Source of the DNA: Lacticaseibacillus pantheris DSM 15945 = JCM 12539 = NBRC 106106
Lineage (GTDB): Bacteria > Bacillota > Bacilli > Lactobacillales > Lactobacillaceae
Assembly (NCBI RefSeq): GCF_001311175.1
Contig: NZ_BBAI01000003.1
Location: 58,032 to 122,031 of the forward strand
Length of the DNA stretch: 64,000 bases
Reading direction: 5' to 3'
The notes beneath the pieces were generated by a model. The model did no database searches. It was not told the DNA's origin and saw nothing but the letters and a program-made list of their open reading frames with translations. Position numbers and translations under genes: made by a program. This document shows positions 40,345 to 48,419 of the stretch, piece after piece; position 1 is the stretch's first letter; every line of letters begins with the position of its first letter.

Positions 40345-41182
40345 AGGTAATTGACGAATCGCCAGCAGTAGTGGCGAGCCCAGAGGCCACCCCGACGCCC
40401 CGACCAAGAAGTTGCCGTCGTACAACCTTACGCGTCTTTGTGGCGGGCATCAGTCTTATCAGCGTCTACGGCGTGGTCAGCGTGATTCCCCAACATTTTG
40501 ATCTGGGGACGGCCACACGCAGTTTTCTGGGACACCTCCAACTAATGTTCTTGAGCCCTAATTTTGGGACCGATAGCTTCGTCAAGTTGGGGCTGGCCCT
40601 GATGCAAAGTGTGGAACTAGCATTACTAACTACGATGCTGGGTGCAGTTGTCGGCCTTGTTTGCGGGCTAATGGCAGCGCAAAATATCGCTCCTCGATGG
40701 TTGGCCTTACTGGTTAAGAGCGGGATGGCTTCATTCGGGCGATCCCCACCATTCTGTGGGTGCTAATCTACAGTGTGGCACTGGGGCTGGGGCCGAACGC
40801 CGCGGTGGTCGGGCTGACCTTCCACAGTGTGGCGTACCTAGCCAAAGTTTTTGCGAACACAATCGAGGAGATTCCTGCCGCCACCATTGAAGCATTGAAA
40901 TCCAGCGGCAGTGGGTTGTTGCCCATCATTACGCAAGCCGTGTTGCCGTCACTCACGTCGCGGCTACTCAGCTGGACGTTTATCCGCTTTGAAATTAACT
41001 TTGCGAACGCCGTTGTGGTTGGCGCCGCAGCGGGTGCCGGGGGAATCGGTTACCAACTGTTCGTGGCCAGCAACTTCTACTTTGATTTTCACGAGGTAGG
41101 CATGATTGTGTACTACATTTTAGCGTTCGTTTTGATTTTGGAACTAGTATCGTCGCGGTTACGGCACCGCTTTATAGCGTGA
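40341..41182 (+). CDS. phnE: Phosphonate ABC transporter permease PhnE, second (frameshifted)
   Basis: About 280 residues with the PhnE loop EALKSSGSGLLPIITQAVLP and FIRFEINFANAVVVGAAAGAG. One G is missing at about 40723 (KSGDGFIRAIPTILWVLIYS restored). Together with the preceding gene it forms a heterodimeric channel; paired phnE genes are common in Firmicutes. Confidence 0.88.
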
Positions 41183-41209
41183 TGACCGCAAGCAAAGGGG
41201 GAACTTTCA

Positions 41210-43095
41210 ATGACAATCCAAGCAGTGGTATTTGACTGGGCGGGTACCACGATTGACTATGGCAGTCGTGCGCCAATTATTGCCTTCCAGCGGGCCTTTG
41301 CCCACTTTGGGATTACCGTTCCTGAACCCGTCATTCGCGCCGACGTGGGTCTCGACAAGGAGCAACATATTGCAAAAATTTTTGGTGAACCGATGGCGTG
41401 GACGGTGTGGCAGGCCGCTGGTTATGGTCACGACCGGGATGCGGCGGTCCAGGCCGTCTACGCACAATTTAAGTTGGAAATACAGCGGGTCTTGACCGAG
41501 ACGGCCACGTTAAAGCCTGGGCTCACAACTTTGCTCGACTACCTAAATCTCCACCACGTGGCCATCGCGTCTACGTCGGGGTACACCGCTGACATGATTG
41601 CGCAGGTTGCCCCCGTGGCCGCCGAGCAGGGCTATCAGCCCGAAATTAACGTCACGTCCGAGCTGACCGGTGGGGTGGGACGGCCACAAGGGGACATGCT
41701 GAACTACGCCATGCAGGTACTGCACGTGACTAACCCGCAGAACGTCATCAAAGTTGGCGATACCGTGAACGACATTCTGGAGGGTGCCAATGCCGGCGCC
41801 ATTAGTGTGGGCGTCCTTGAAGGCAGTAATGTGGTCGGTCTCGCTGAACCGGAGTACGTTAACTTGACACCGGCCGATCGGCAACAAGTTTTGGCTGATG
41901 CTAGACGGGTATTTATGGACGCGGGTGCGGACGCCGTCGTGGACACTTTACCCGACCTCATTCCGCTGATTGAGCGGTTCAATGTCGCCGAACAACAGAC
42001 CGCCCCGTTACTATTAACACCAGGGCCGCTGACGACATCCCGGATGGTCAAAGAAACCATGTTGGTTGACCACGGTACTTGGATGATGAGTACAAAGCGG
42101 TGACGGAGGACGTGCGTCGCGACCTACTGCGGGTTGGCCAGGCCAACCCGCAGGACTACACCACGGTATTGATGCAGGGTAGCGGTAGCTTTGCGGTGGA
42201 GGCCACCTTACAAACGGCGATTCCCAGTGACGGGACGGTGTTAATCGCCATCAACGGTGCGTACGGCCAACGAATGGCGACGATGGCCGATCGGATAGGG
42301 ATTAGGCATCTCGACGTGGACTTCGGTGAGTTAAACCAGGTCACACTTCAGCCGGTATTAACCGTGCTGGCGGAGCATCCTGAGGTCACCCACTTTGCGA
42401 TGGTCCACTCCGAGACGACCACGGGCATTTTGAACCCGCTCGTCCCGATCATTCCTGAGCTCACGGCGCGCGGAATCGTCACCATTGTGGACGCCATGTC
42501 CAGCTTTGGTGGCGTGCCGCTGGAGATCGATGCAGTGGGCATGGACTACCTGATATCCAGTGCCAACAAGTGTATTCAGGGTGTGCCTGGCTTTGCCTTT
42601 GTGATCGCCAAGCGGGCGGTATTGGCTCAGACTGCCGGGCGTGCGCGCTCACTCAGTTTGGATTTATACGACCAGTGGCGGTGCTTTGAGAACAACGCGG
42701 GCAAGTGGCGTTTTACCAGCCCACGCACACCGTCTACGCGTTTCACCAGGCGCTCCACGAACTCTTTGTGGAGGGCGGCGTGCGGGCCCGTACCAATCGT
42801 TATGCCCGCAATGAGGTTCGTCTACGCAAGGGGATGGCCAGTCTGGGCTTTGAACCGTTAATTGCGGAGGTTGCCCAGTCGCCCATCATTACTAGCTTTA
42901 AGTATCCACACGCCGACTTTGACCTCACCGCCTTCTACCACGCCCTGAAGGATGAAGTTCATTATCTACCCCGGGAAGGTGTCGGCTGCCGCCAGTTTCC
43001 GGATTGGTAACATTGGGGAAGTTTACGACGGGGATGTTGACCGTCTGCTCGACGTCGTCAGTCGCTACGTTGAGCAACCAGCACCTGTACGTTAG
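41210..43095 (+). CDS. phnX-phnW: Fused phosphonoacetaldehyde hydrolase / 2-aminoethylphosphonate transaminase (frameshifted)
   Basis: The N-terminal HAD domain (about 1-262) is PhnX: nucleophile in [15 protein letters not shown] (Asp9), STSGYT, and [12 protein letters not shown]. After a short linker, [12 protein letters not shown] begins a full PhnW aminotransferase with [12 protein letters not shown] and the PLP lysine in [13 protein letters not shown]; the C-terminus is [18 protein letters not shown]. PhnW converts 2-AEP and pyruvate to phosphonoacetaldehyde and alanine; PhnX cleaves the C-P bond to acetaldehyde and phosphate. Frame breaks at about 42081, 42723 and 42957. No frame break or stop lies between the two domains' junction motifs, so the fusion is real. 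Confidence 0.88.
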
Positions 43096-43108
43096 GGGCA
43101 AAACGCAA

Positions 43109-43162
43109 AGTAGCCGGATCAACCATGCGTCGTCATCGTGACGCGGAGTTGGTCCGGCTACT
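43109..43162. terminator. Bidirectional terminator between phnX-phnW and the MFS gene
   Basis: AGTAGCCGGATCAAC pairs with GTTGGTCCGGCTACT across about 24 bases, with A and T tracts outside. Confidence 0.85.
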
Positions 43163-43173
43163 ATTTTGTCTGG

Positions 43174-44565
43174 CTATTGTTGACCAGAAGGGACCCGGGC
43201 CGTGAGCACCCAGACCAGGATTGTTTCGGCCGCGGCGATGGCCACCACCACGCCGAGCGCGTTGACGGTGCCCGCCGTTGTGCCCTGCACGAGGTTGTGG
43301 GTGCCAGCTTGACCGGCGGCCACGATGGTCGACGCGAGGCTGGTGCCCAGCGCCGCCGTGAACTGTTGTGTGGTGTTGAAGAGGGCATTACCGTCACTTT
43401 GCTCCTGCGTGTGCACCTGCTGCAGGCCGGTGGTCATTAAGTCGCCAAAGCTAATGCCAATACCAACCATAAAGGCGGTGTACCAACCGATAATCAGGGG
43501 GTTACTCAAACGTTCGCCCGTGATGAACATGCCGACGATGCCTACAAGTACAAAGAGAGCGCCCACGCGCAATGGTAACTTGGGGCCTGATTGATCGAGC
43601 AGGTGGCCACCAACGGGTGAAACGGCTGCCCCGATAGCAGCTCCGGGCAACAATACGAGGCCGGCAACGAGCGCGGAGTTGTGGTTAACTAACTGAATGT
43701 AATTCGGCATGAGAAACGACAGCGCGAGCGCAGCGATTTGCAGGCACGCAAAGGCGAGAATACTGACGGTAAACAGTGGTTTGCGCAGTAACGCGAGGTT
43801 AATGATTGGCTGTTCAATGCGTGCCGAGCGCAGCACGAATAGTGTCAGGGCGATGATTCCTATCACCAGAGCGCCGGCAACTGACCAGCTGATTAAGGGT
43901 TGTCCGCCAAAGTTACTGATGCCGTATATGAGCCCGCAGAACGTAATGACGATAAGGCCAACGCTCAGTCCGTCAATGCTAGCGGGGACCGGTGCGTGTT
44001 TTTGCTCAATGCAGAGTAGCCCCAAAATTAACGCCAGCACCAGTACTGGTAGGAGGAACACGAAGATGTAACGCCAGTTGAGGCTGGAAACGATGAACCC
44101 GCCAAACGTGGGCCCAATTGCCGGCGCGATACCGGTAATTAGCGTACCCACGCCCATCATTGTGCCGACTTTGCTGGCTGGCACCTGTTCCAAAATGATG
44201 TTGAACATGAGTGGCAACGCGATACCCGTTCCGAGACCCTGGACGGCGCGTCCCAACAGAAGCACCCAGAACTGTGGGGCCGCTCCGTCAAGGATGACCC
44301 CCAAAATAAACAGACTGATGGCCCAAAGAAACAGCGTCCGGGTTTTAAACCGGCGTTTCAGGGTTGCGGACATCGGCACCATGGATGCGACAACCAGTAG
44401 GTATAGGGTGGTGAGCCACTGGACCGTATTGGTTGGGACGTTAAATTCACGCATCAGGGTGGGAAAGGTGATGTTCATGGCCGTCTCGACGATGACGCCG
44501 CAAAAGGACATGAGGCCGGTGGCGACAATGGCACCGATAACCTGTGGTCTAATTCGTTCGTTCAT
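43174..44565 (-). CDS. DHA2-family (EmrB/QacA-like) MFS multidrug exporter
   Basis: 463 residues with about 14 membrane segments. DHA2 signatures: LYLLVVASMVPMSATLKRRF, GRAVQGLGTGIALPLMFNII and GIAPAIGPTFGGFIV (motif C). No frame damage. The start overlaps the 3' end of the marR gene by 17 bases, so MarR and exporter form one regulated operon. Substrate unknown, probably hydrophobic toxic compounds. Confidence 0.9.
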   Translation of the reverse strand: MNERIRPQVIGAIVATGLMSFCGVIVETAMNITFPTLMREFNVPTNTVQWLTTLYLLVVASMVPMSATLKRRFKTRTLFLWAISLFILGVILDGAAPQFWVLLLGRAVQGLGTGIALPLMFNIILEQVPASKVGTMMGVGTLITGIAPAIGPTFGGFIVSSLNWRYIFVFLLPVLVLALILGLLCIEQKHAPVPASIDGLSVGLIVITFCGLIYGISNFGGQPLISWSVAGALVIGIIALTLFVLRSARIEQPIINLALLRKPLFTVSILAFACLQIAALALSFLMPNYIQLVNHNSALVAGLVLLPGAAIGAAVSPVGGHLLDQSGPKLPLRVGALFVLVGIVGMFITGERLSNPLIIGWYTAFMVGIGISFGDLMTTGLQQVHTQEQSDGNALFNTTQQFTAALGTSLASTIVAAGQAGTHNLVQGTTAGTVNALGVVVAIAAAETILVWVLTARVPSGQQ

Positions 44566-44989
44566 GGGTATGGCCTCCGTTCAGTTCGATGAAGCGATGG
44601 AGCATCTGGGTAATGAGCGCTTGTTCGGTTGATGAAAATTCAGCGTTGATTGCGTTTTGTTGTTGCGTAATGTAGTTGGACGCACGCTCTTGTAGCGGTT
44701 TGGCCGCGCTGGTTACGGTGACGATTTTTTTGGCGCGAATCGTTTGGTGACGGGTGGCGTTCAACCAGGTCCTGCTTCTCCATACGTTGGAGGGTCACGG
44801 TGGCGGTAGAGCGCTGAATGTTGAACTCAGTTTCGATGTCGCGTTGCAGAACGTCGGTCCGCGTGCCAATAAAATCGAGGATGGACATCTGGGTGCCCGT
44901 CAGGCCGAATTGTTTGGCGTAATTGTCCATGGATTGGTTCATTTGGTTGGTTGCGTGTTTAATTAGTTTACCTAGGTCAATCGTTGCAT
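44549..44989 (-). CDS. MarR-family regulator of the exporter operon (frameshifted)
   Basis: About 146 residues. The helix-turn-helix is DVLQRDIETEFNIQRSTATVTLQRM and the wing LVERHPSPNDSRQK. A T7 run (44725-44731) should be T6. The N-terminus MQRIDLGKLIKHATNQMNQ needs one more base at about 44982; otherwise translation from ATG 44989 (RBS AAAGGAATG) stops early. An inverted repeat CGTTAG-TTAG-CTAACG lies just upstream at 45001-45018 and is the likely operator. Confidence 0.82.
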
Positions 44990-45040
44990 ATCATTCCTTT
45001 CGTTAGTTAGCTAACGAAATCTAGTATACGTCAGCCAATC
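44990..45040 (-). promoter_or_regulatory. Operator and promoter of the marR-emrB operon
   Basis: The palindrome-containing TTCGTTAGTTAGCTAACGAA sits between a minus-strand -10 TATACT (about 45023-45028) and the RBS, so a bound repressor would block transcription. Confidence 0.6.
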
Positions 45041-45204
45041 ATAAATGCAAGGGGATATGTTGGGTATGCACCATCCATCACTGGCGATAATTATTGACTT
45101 GTTGATGCAGTAGATAAGTATAGTAACGGCCGTATTCCAGTGTTGGTCTGGATCGAAACGATTCGCCGGTTGCCGAAGTGATGGTGTACGCCCAAATTTG
45201 AAGT

Positions 45205-45237
45205 GTTAGTTGCAAACGCAACTAACAGTGCTATAAT
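45205..45237 (+). promoter_or_regulatory. Strong promoter with MarR-type operator, reading antisense into marR
   Basis: TTGCAA (45210-45215), 16 bases, TATAAT (45232-45237). The -35 lies inside a perfect 9-bp inverted repeat GTTAGTTGC-AAAC-GCAACTAAC (45205-45226). Downstream is only the 3' end of the MarR gene on the opposite strand. Confidence 0.65.
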
Positions 45238-45241
45238 CACT

Positions 45242-45658
45242 TTATTGCAAGTTCAAGTCAATTTGGTTGAGAATTACGTGCAATTCCTGTCTCTGGCCGG
45301 CAGTTAATCCGGACATTGCCCGTTCAACGTAACCCTGTTCGAGGGCCTTTATTTGCGGGTAAACGGATTTGGCCTTGCCGGTGGGCCGGACGTGCTTAAA
45401 CTTGCGGTCGTGGGCGTCGGGCACGCGCACTATGTACCCGCGGCCTTCCAACTGGCTCAGTGCACGGCTGAGCGTGGTTTTGTCAATGCGGGTGAGGTGG
45501 ACGAGTTCTGCCTGGGTGAGGTCCTCGTGTTCGACAATACGCATTAGGTAGATGAAGAGGTTGTTGGACAGGCCTAGGGAGCGTACCTGTTGGTTGACGT
45601 CAGAGGTGGCTTGCCGTGAAATGGAGCCAATGAGTCGGAATAGCGCGGTGTCATCCAT
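45242..45658 (-). CDS. MarR-family transcriptional regulator
   Basis: 138 residues. The HTH is DLTQAELVHLTRIDKTTLSRALSQL and the wing GYIVRVPDAHDRKFKHVRPT. Intact. Start ATG 45658 with AAAGGAGACC. It is divergent from an acetyltransferase gene. The intergenic operator TAGTTG-N6-CAACTA (45694-45711) is matched by an identical-architecture site at 45207-45224 beyond its 3' end, so both are probably bound by this protein. Confidence 0.88.
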   Translation of the reverse strand: MDDTALFRLIGSISRQATSDVNQQVRSLGLSNNLFIYLMRIVEHEDLTQAELVHLTRIDKTTLSRALSQLEGRGYIVRVPDAHDRKFKHVRPTGKAKSVYPQIKALEQGYVERAMSGLTAGQRQELHVILNQIDLNLQ

Positions 45659-45693
45659 GCTGTGGTCTCCTTTGCATGCTTTAATCAGGTTGA

Positions 45694-45711
45694 TAGTTGT
45701 ATTTTCAACTA
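45694..45711. promoter_or_regulatory. MarR-type operator TAGTTG-N6-CAACTA
   Basis: A perfect inverted repeat between the divergent marR and GNAT genes. On the minus strand TTGAAA overlaps it as a possible -35 for marR. Confidence 0.65.
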
Positions 45712-45748
45712 CTCACGTACATTTTAACAAATAGGGGTGTTTAAAACT

Positions 45749-46195
45749 ATGTGGTACGAAAAGAAATTGCAGGATTTAACGATTGATGAATACTTTGAGA
45801 TTATGCGTTTGAGGGTCGATACCTTTGTGGTTGAGCAAAATCGGGTTTACCATGAAGTTGACGACAACGATCCGCGCGCACGGCACGTTTTCTATCGCGA
45901 CGAGGAGAGTGGACGCGTGCAGGCATACGCCCGCATCTACCAGGAGCCTGGTAGTGATCAGGTGACATTTGGCCGGGTGGTGACGAGTGCGGCCACGCGC
46001 GGGCAGGGAATGGGTGCGGCATTGCTGAACCGGATTTTGCAAAGTTGCGCTGCCCATTGGCCGCACCGCGACATTGTGATCGAAGCTCAACAGCAAGTGA
46101 CGGGCTTTTACGAGCGGGTGGGGTTTGTCATGGACGGTGAGCCGTTTATATTCAACCAAACACCCCACGTACGGATGGTGCGGGTAGCGGGTTAA
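45749..46195 (+). CDS. ElaA-like GNAT acetyltransferase
   Basis: 148 residues. The acetyl-CoA loop VVTSAATRGQGMGAALLNRIL (Q/RxxGxG/A) and the ElaA-type start WYEKKLQDLTIDEYFEIMRLR are clear. Start ATG 45749; a GTG at 45737 is in frame but overlaps the RBS AGGGGTG. Probably controlled by the divergent MarR. Acceptor substrate unknown. Confidence 0.85.
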   Translation: MWYEKKLQDLTIDEYFEIMRLRVDTFVVEQNRVYHEVDDNDPRARHVFYRDEESGRVQAYARIYQEPGSDQVTFGRVVTSAATRGQGMGAALLNRILQSCAAHWPHRDIVIEAQQQVTGFYERVGFVMDGEPFIFNQTPHVRMVRVAG

Positions 46196-46254
46196 CCAAC
46201 GCGGAATTTCCGCGGCGGCTTTGCATTAATGTGGTGCATCGCCCGAGCAATTGT

Positions 46255-46456
46255 TATAATGAACAGCGTACCGGGGTGCGAATTAGGCGACCCCGACTTA
46301 AACGTGGCGGGTGGTTTCGTGCCCGGCCCAGATTGGAGTATCAGATGCTGATTCATCATAGTGAGCGCCCGCGCAACTTAATGGCACTCCTCCAGCCCCC
46401 TAGCTGTTGTGCGCAGTGGTGGATGTTAACTAAGTCAAAGCGAGGAGTTTAATCAA
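46255..46456 (+). promoter_or_regulatory. efp promoter and long 5' leader
   Basis: An extended -10 TGTTATAAT ends at 46260. The leader of about 190 bases contains GGGGT..ACCCC and other short stems. A 30-codon open frame at 46259 has no RBS. No known riboswitch recognised. Confidence 0.45.
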
Positions 46457-47020
46457 ATGATTGAAGCAATTAACTTGAAGGCCGGCATGGCGTTCGAAAA
46501 AGACGGTAAGCTAATCAAAGTGCTGTTCACGAACCACCACAAGCCAGGTAAGGGTAACACTGTTATGCAGATGAAGCTGTATGACGTCCGCTCCGGGTCA
46601 ATCGTGCAGACCACGATGCGCCCAACTGAAAAGGTGGAGCAGGCCATTCTGGACAAGAAGAAGGCACAGTTCCTGTACAGTCAGGACGATACAGCGTACT
46701 TCATGGACACGGATACCTACGACCAGTACGAACTACCAACGGCTAGTATCAGTGACGACATGCAGTTCCTGCTGCCGGACACCATTGTCGACATCGAATT
46801 TTATGGCGATGAGGTGATTGGTGTGACTTTGCCAAGCACGGTGACGTTGGCCGTGAAGGAAACCAGTCCAGCCATTAAGGGCGCTACGGTTTCCGGCGGT
46901 GGTAAGCCCGCCACTTTGGAAACTGGCTTGGTGGTTCAGGTGCCTGACTTCATTAAGGAAGGCGACAAGCTGGTCATTAACACCGACCGTGGCGGTACTT
47001 ACGCTAAGCGTGCCGATTAA
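46457..47020 (+). CDS. efp: Translation elongation factor P
   Basis: 187 residues in three beta-barrel domains (KOW-like 1-65, OB 2 and OB 3). Lys32 in HKPGKGNT is at the tip that enters the peptidyl-transferase centre; C-terminal signature [13 protein letters not shown] is read as [15 protein letters not shown]. It relieves stalling at polyproline. RBS GCGAGGAG. Intact, followed by a strong terminator. Confidence 0.96.
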   Translation: MIEAINLKAGMAFEKDGKLIKVLFTNHHKPGKGNTVMQMKLYDVRSGSIVQTTMRPTEKVEQAILDKKKAQFLYSQDDTAYFMDTDTYDQYELPTASISDDMQFLLPDTIVDIEFYGDEVIGVTLPSTVTLAVKETSPAIKGATVSGGGKPATLETGLVVQVPDFIKEGDKLVINTDRGGTYAKRAD

Positions 47021-47049
47021 ATAGATTTGCAACCGACGTTACGTTGTGA

Positions 47050-47084
47050 CCCCGCTGGGCTTTGGCTGGCGGGGCTTTTTTTTG
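47050..47084 (+). terminator. Terminator of efp
   Basis: CCCCGC..GCGGGG stem (47050-47074) with a T8 tail. Confidence 0.88.
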
Positions 47085-47166
47085 TTGCTCGGACTATTGA
47101 GTTGTTGGGGTTGTCTGACAGGAAAACGCAAAAACCGCTTACAATTTGCGCGGGTTGTGCTACGAA

Positions 47167-47526
47167 TTACTTATTCAACTTTGTTAACGCCTTAGCCGGC
47201 ACGGCGCTCTTCGCGACCGCTTCCCACTTGGTGACACCCTTCTTCTGGTTGTAGGTTAACTTCAGGTAGGCGTTGCGGTGTAGTGGGCGTGCCTTGTTAC
47301 CGTTAAAAGTCAGCTTTTGGGCTGTGCCTTTGTCGTCATAACCGGTTAGAACGTAGTTGTAGTCGACGTATTCTTGGCCGTTGTCGCCCTTATCAACGAA
47401 CCTCTTGCCGTCGGTTGTTACTTGCGTGTAGTAGCTGGGGCCGCCGTAATTAACTTCTTCATATATTTTTAGGCCACAAACTGTGACCAATAAGAAGGCT
47501 ATTAACCCAATTAGTAACTTTTTCAT
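47167..47526 (-). CDS. YxeA-family (DUF1093) small secreted or membrane protein
   Basis: 119 residues: an N-terminal membrane segment or signal MKKLLIGLIAFLLVTVCGLK, then YYTQVTTDGKRF and YNYVLTGYDDKGTAQKLTFN, the DUF1093 pattern. Function unknown; relatives respond to cell-envelope stress in some Firmicutes. RBS GAGGTGATGG. Confidence 0.75.
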   Translation of the reverse strand: MKKLLIGLIAFLLVTVCGLKIYEEVNYGGPSYYTQVTTDGKRFVDKGDNGQEYVDYNYVLTGYDDKGTAQKLTFNGNKARPLHRNAYLKLTYNQKKGVTKWEAVAKSAVPAKALTKLNK

Positions 47527-47653
47527 AGTCCATCACCTCGATAGTTATTTTGCCTTAACTGGCCGGGTAGCACTACGGACCAAAGTCTGATTAGGAAATG
47601 TTAAAGGCGGTGCGGGTCTACCAATGCGGCGGAAATCAGAAAATGTGGCTGTG

Positions 47654-47756
47654 CCAAAAGGCGGTTAGCTCCCGATATACAAGACGGCATCAGTGGAAAT
47701 CCCGAACTTAGGATTTCTGCTGATGCCGGCTTGTACGTTAGGGAGCTGCCTTTTGG
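47654..47756. repeat. Long imperfect palindrome
   Basis: CCAAAAGGC..AGCTCCC..TACAAG..CGGCATCAG..GAAATCC pairs with its mirror across loop CGAACTTA, giving about 45 paired positions. It has the size of a solo MITE-like or decayed element. It lies between two minus-strand genes and has no T tract, so it is not a standard terminator. It shares no sequence with the A/B family. Confidence 0.65.
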
Positions 47757-47837
47757 CGCGCGATCACGATGTATCTTTATGTGCTAAAGGATTCCGTCAC
47801 AATCCCGTTTTGGTTTCCGTTTAAGCGCACTAATGAC

Positions 47838-48029
47838 CTAGCTGGCCGTTAGCCCAAGCCGTGATGATTGCCATGCGAGGCCAACGATGACCATAATCAC
47901 GCCGACAACGGTCAAGCCCGGAATATGACTCTCATAGTGGGTGAAGAAGCCGTAACGCATGCGGGTGTTTAGGGCTACGATGATCATGCCCACCAAAAAG
48001 ATACCGCCACCAATTGCAATAAGATTCAT
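47838..48029 (-). CDS. Small two-helix membrane protein
   Basis: 63 residues with two hydrophobic helices (LIAIGGGIFLVGMIIVAL and VVGVIMVIVGLAWQ). RBS AGGAGAAAATTTGAA before ATG 48029. Not recognised. Confidence 0.6.
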   Translation of the reverse strand: MNLIAIGGGIFLVGMIIVALNTRMRYGFFTHYESHIPGLTVVGVIMVIVGLAWQSSRLGLTAS

Positions 48030-48419
48030 TTCAAATTTTCTCCTTTATTGTACGTTGCTACTCAATTTGGTTGTGCCGAACGGAATGACTACCCTCAGTA
48101 TTGGGCTAGCACCGTAATTTGCTTTGAGCATATTTTACCATAATCCCTGTTGTGAAAAAGTTATCCGCGTATCCTATTATGGCCGGTCGCACCGTTGATC
48201 TGGCTGGTGATAGGCCGCTGACTGGTGGGGGCATAACTCAAGCCAATTACGTCGGTCCCATTGGTCGGTAAATCCGGTATTTTATCCCGTAATATTACGA
48301 TAGTAAAAATTAGTCTACAATGTGTTGACTGGTTCACTGATATGCTAATATTACAGTAGACCAACAAGTGTATTGGTACTATTAGACCGGGGCATTCCCG
48401 GATTAGGAGAGTGTTTTGA
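48030..48419 (+). promoter_or_regulatory. Upstream region of the P-type ATPase
   Basis: A promoter TTGACT (48325-48330), 18 bases, TATTAC (48349-48354). The sequence TAATATTAC occurs at 48290-48298 and again at 48346-48354 over the -10; at the first copy it extends to the palindrome GTAATATTAC. A regulator binding both copies is plausible. RBS AGGAGAG precedes the ATG. Confidence 0.5.

Noticed and set aside
46259..46350. 30-codon open frame in the efp leader
   Set aside because: It starts at the expected transcription start with no RBS; a regulatory peptide is not supported.
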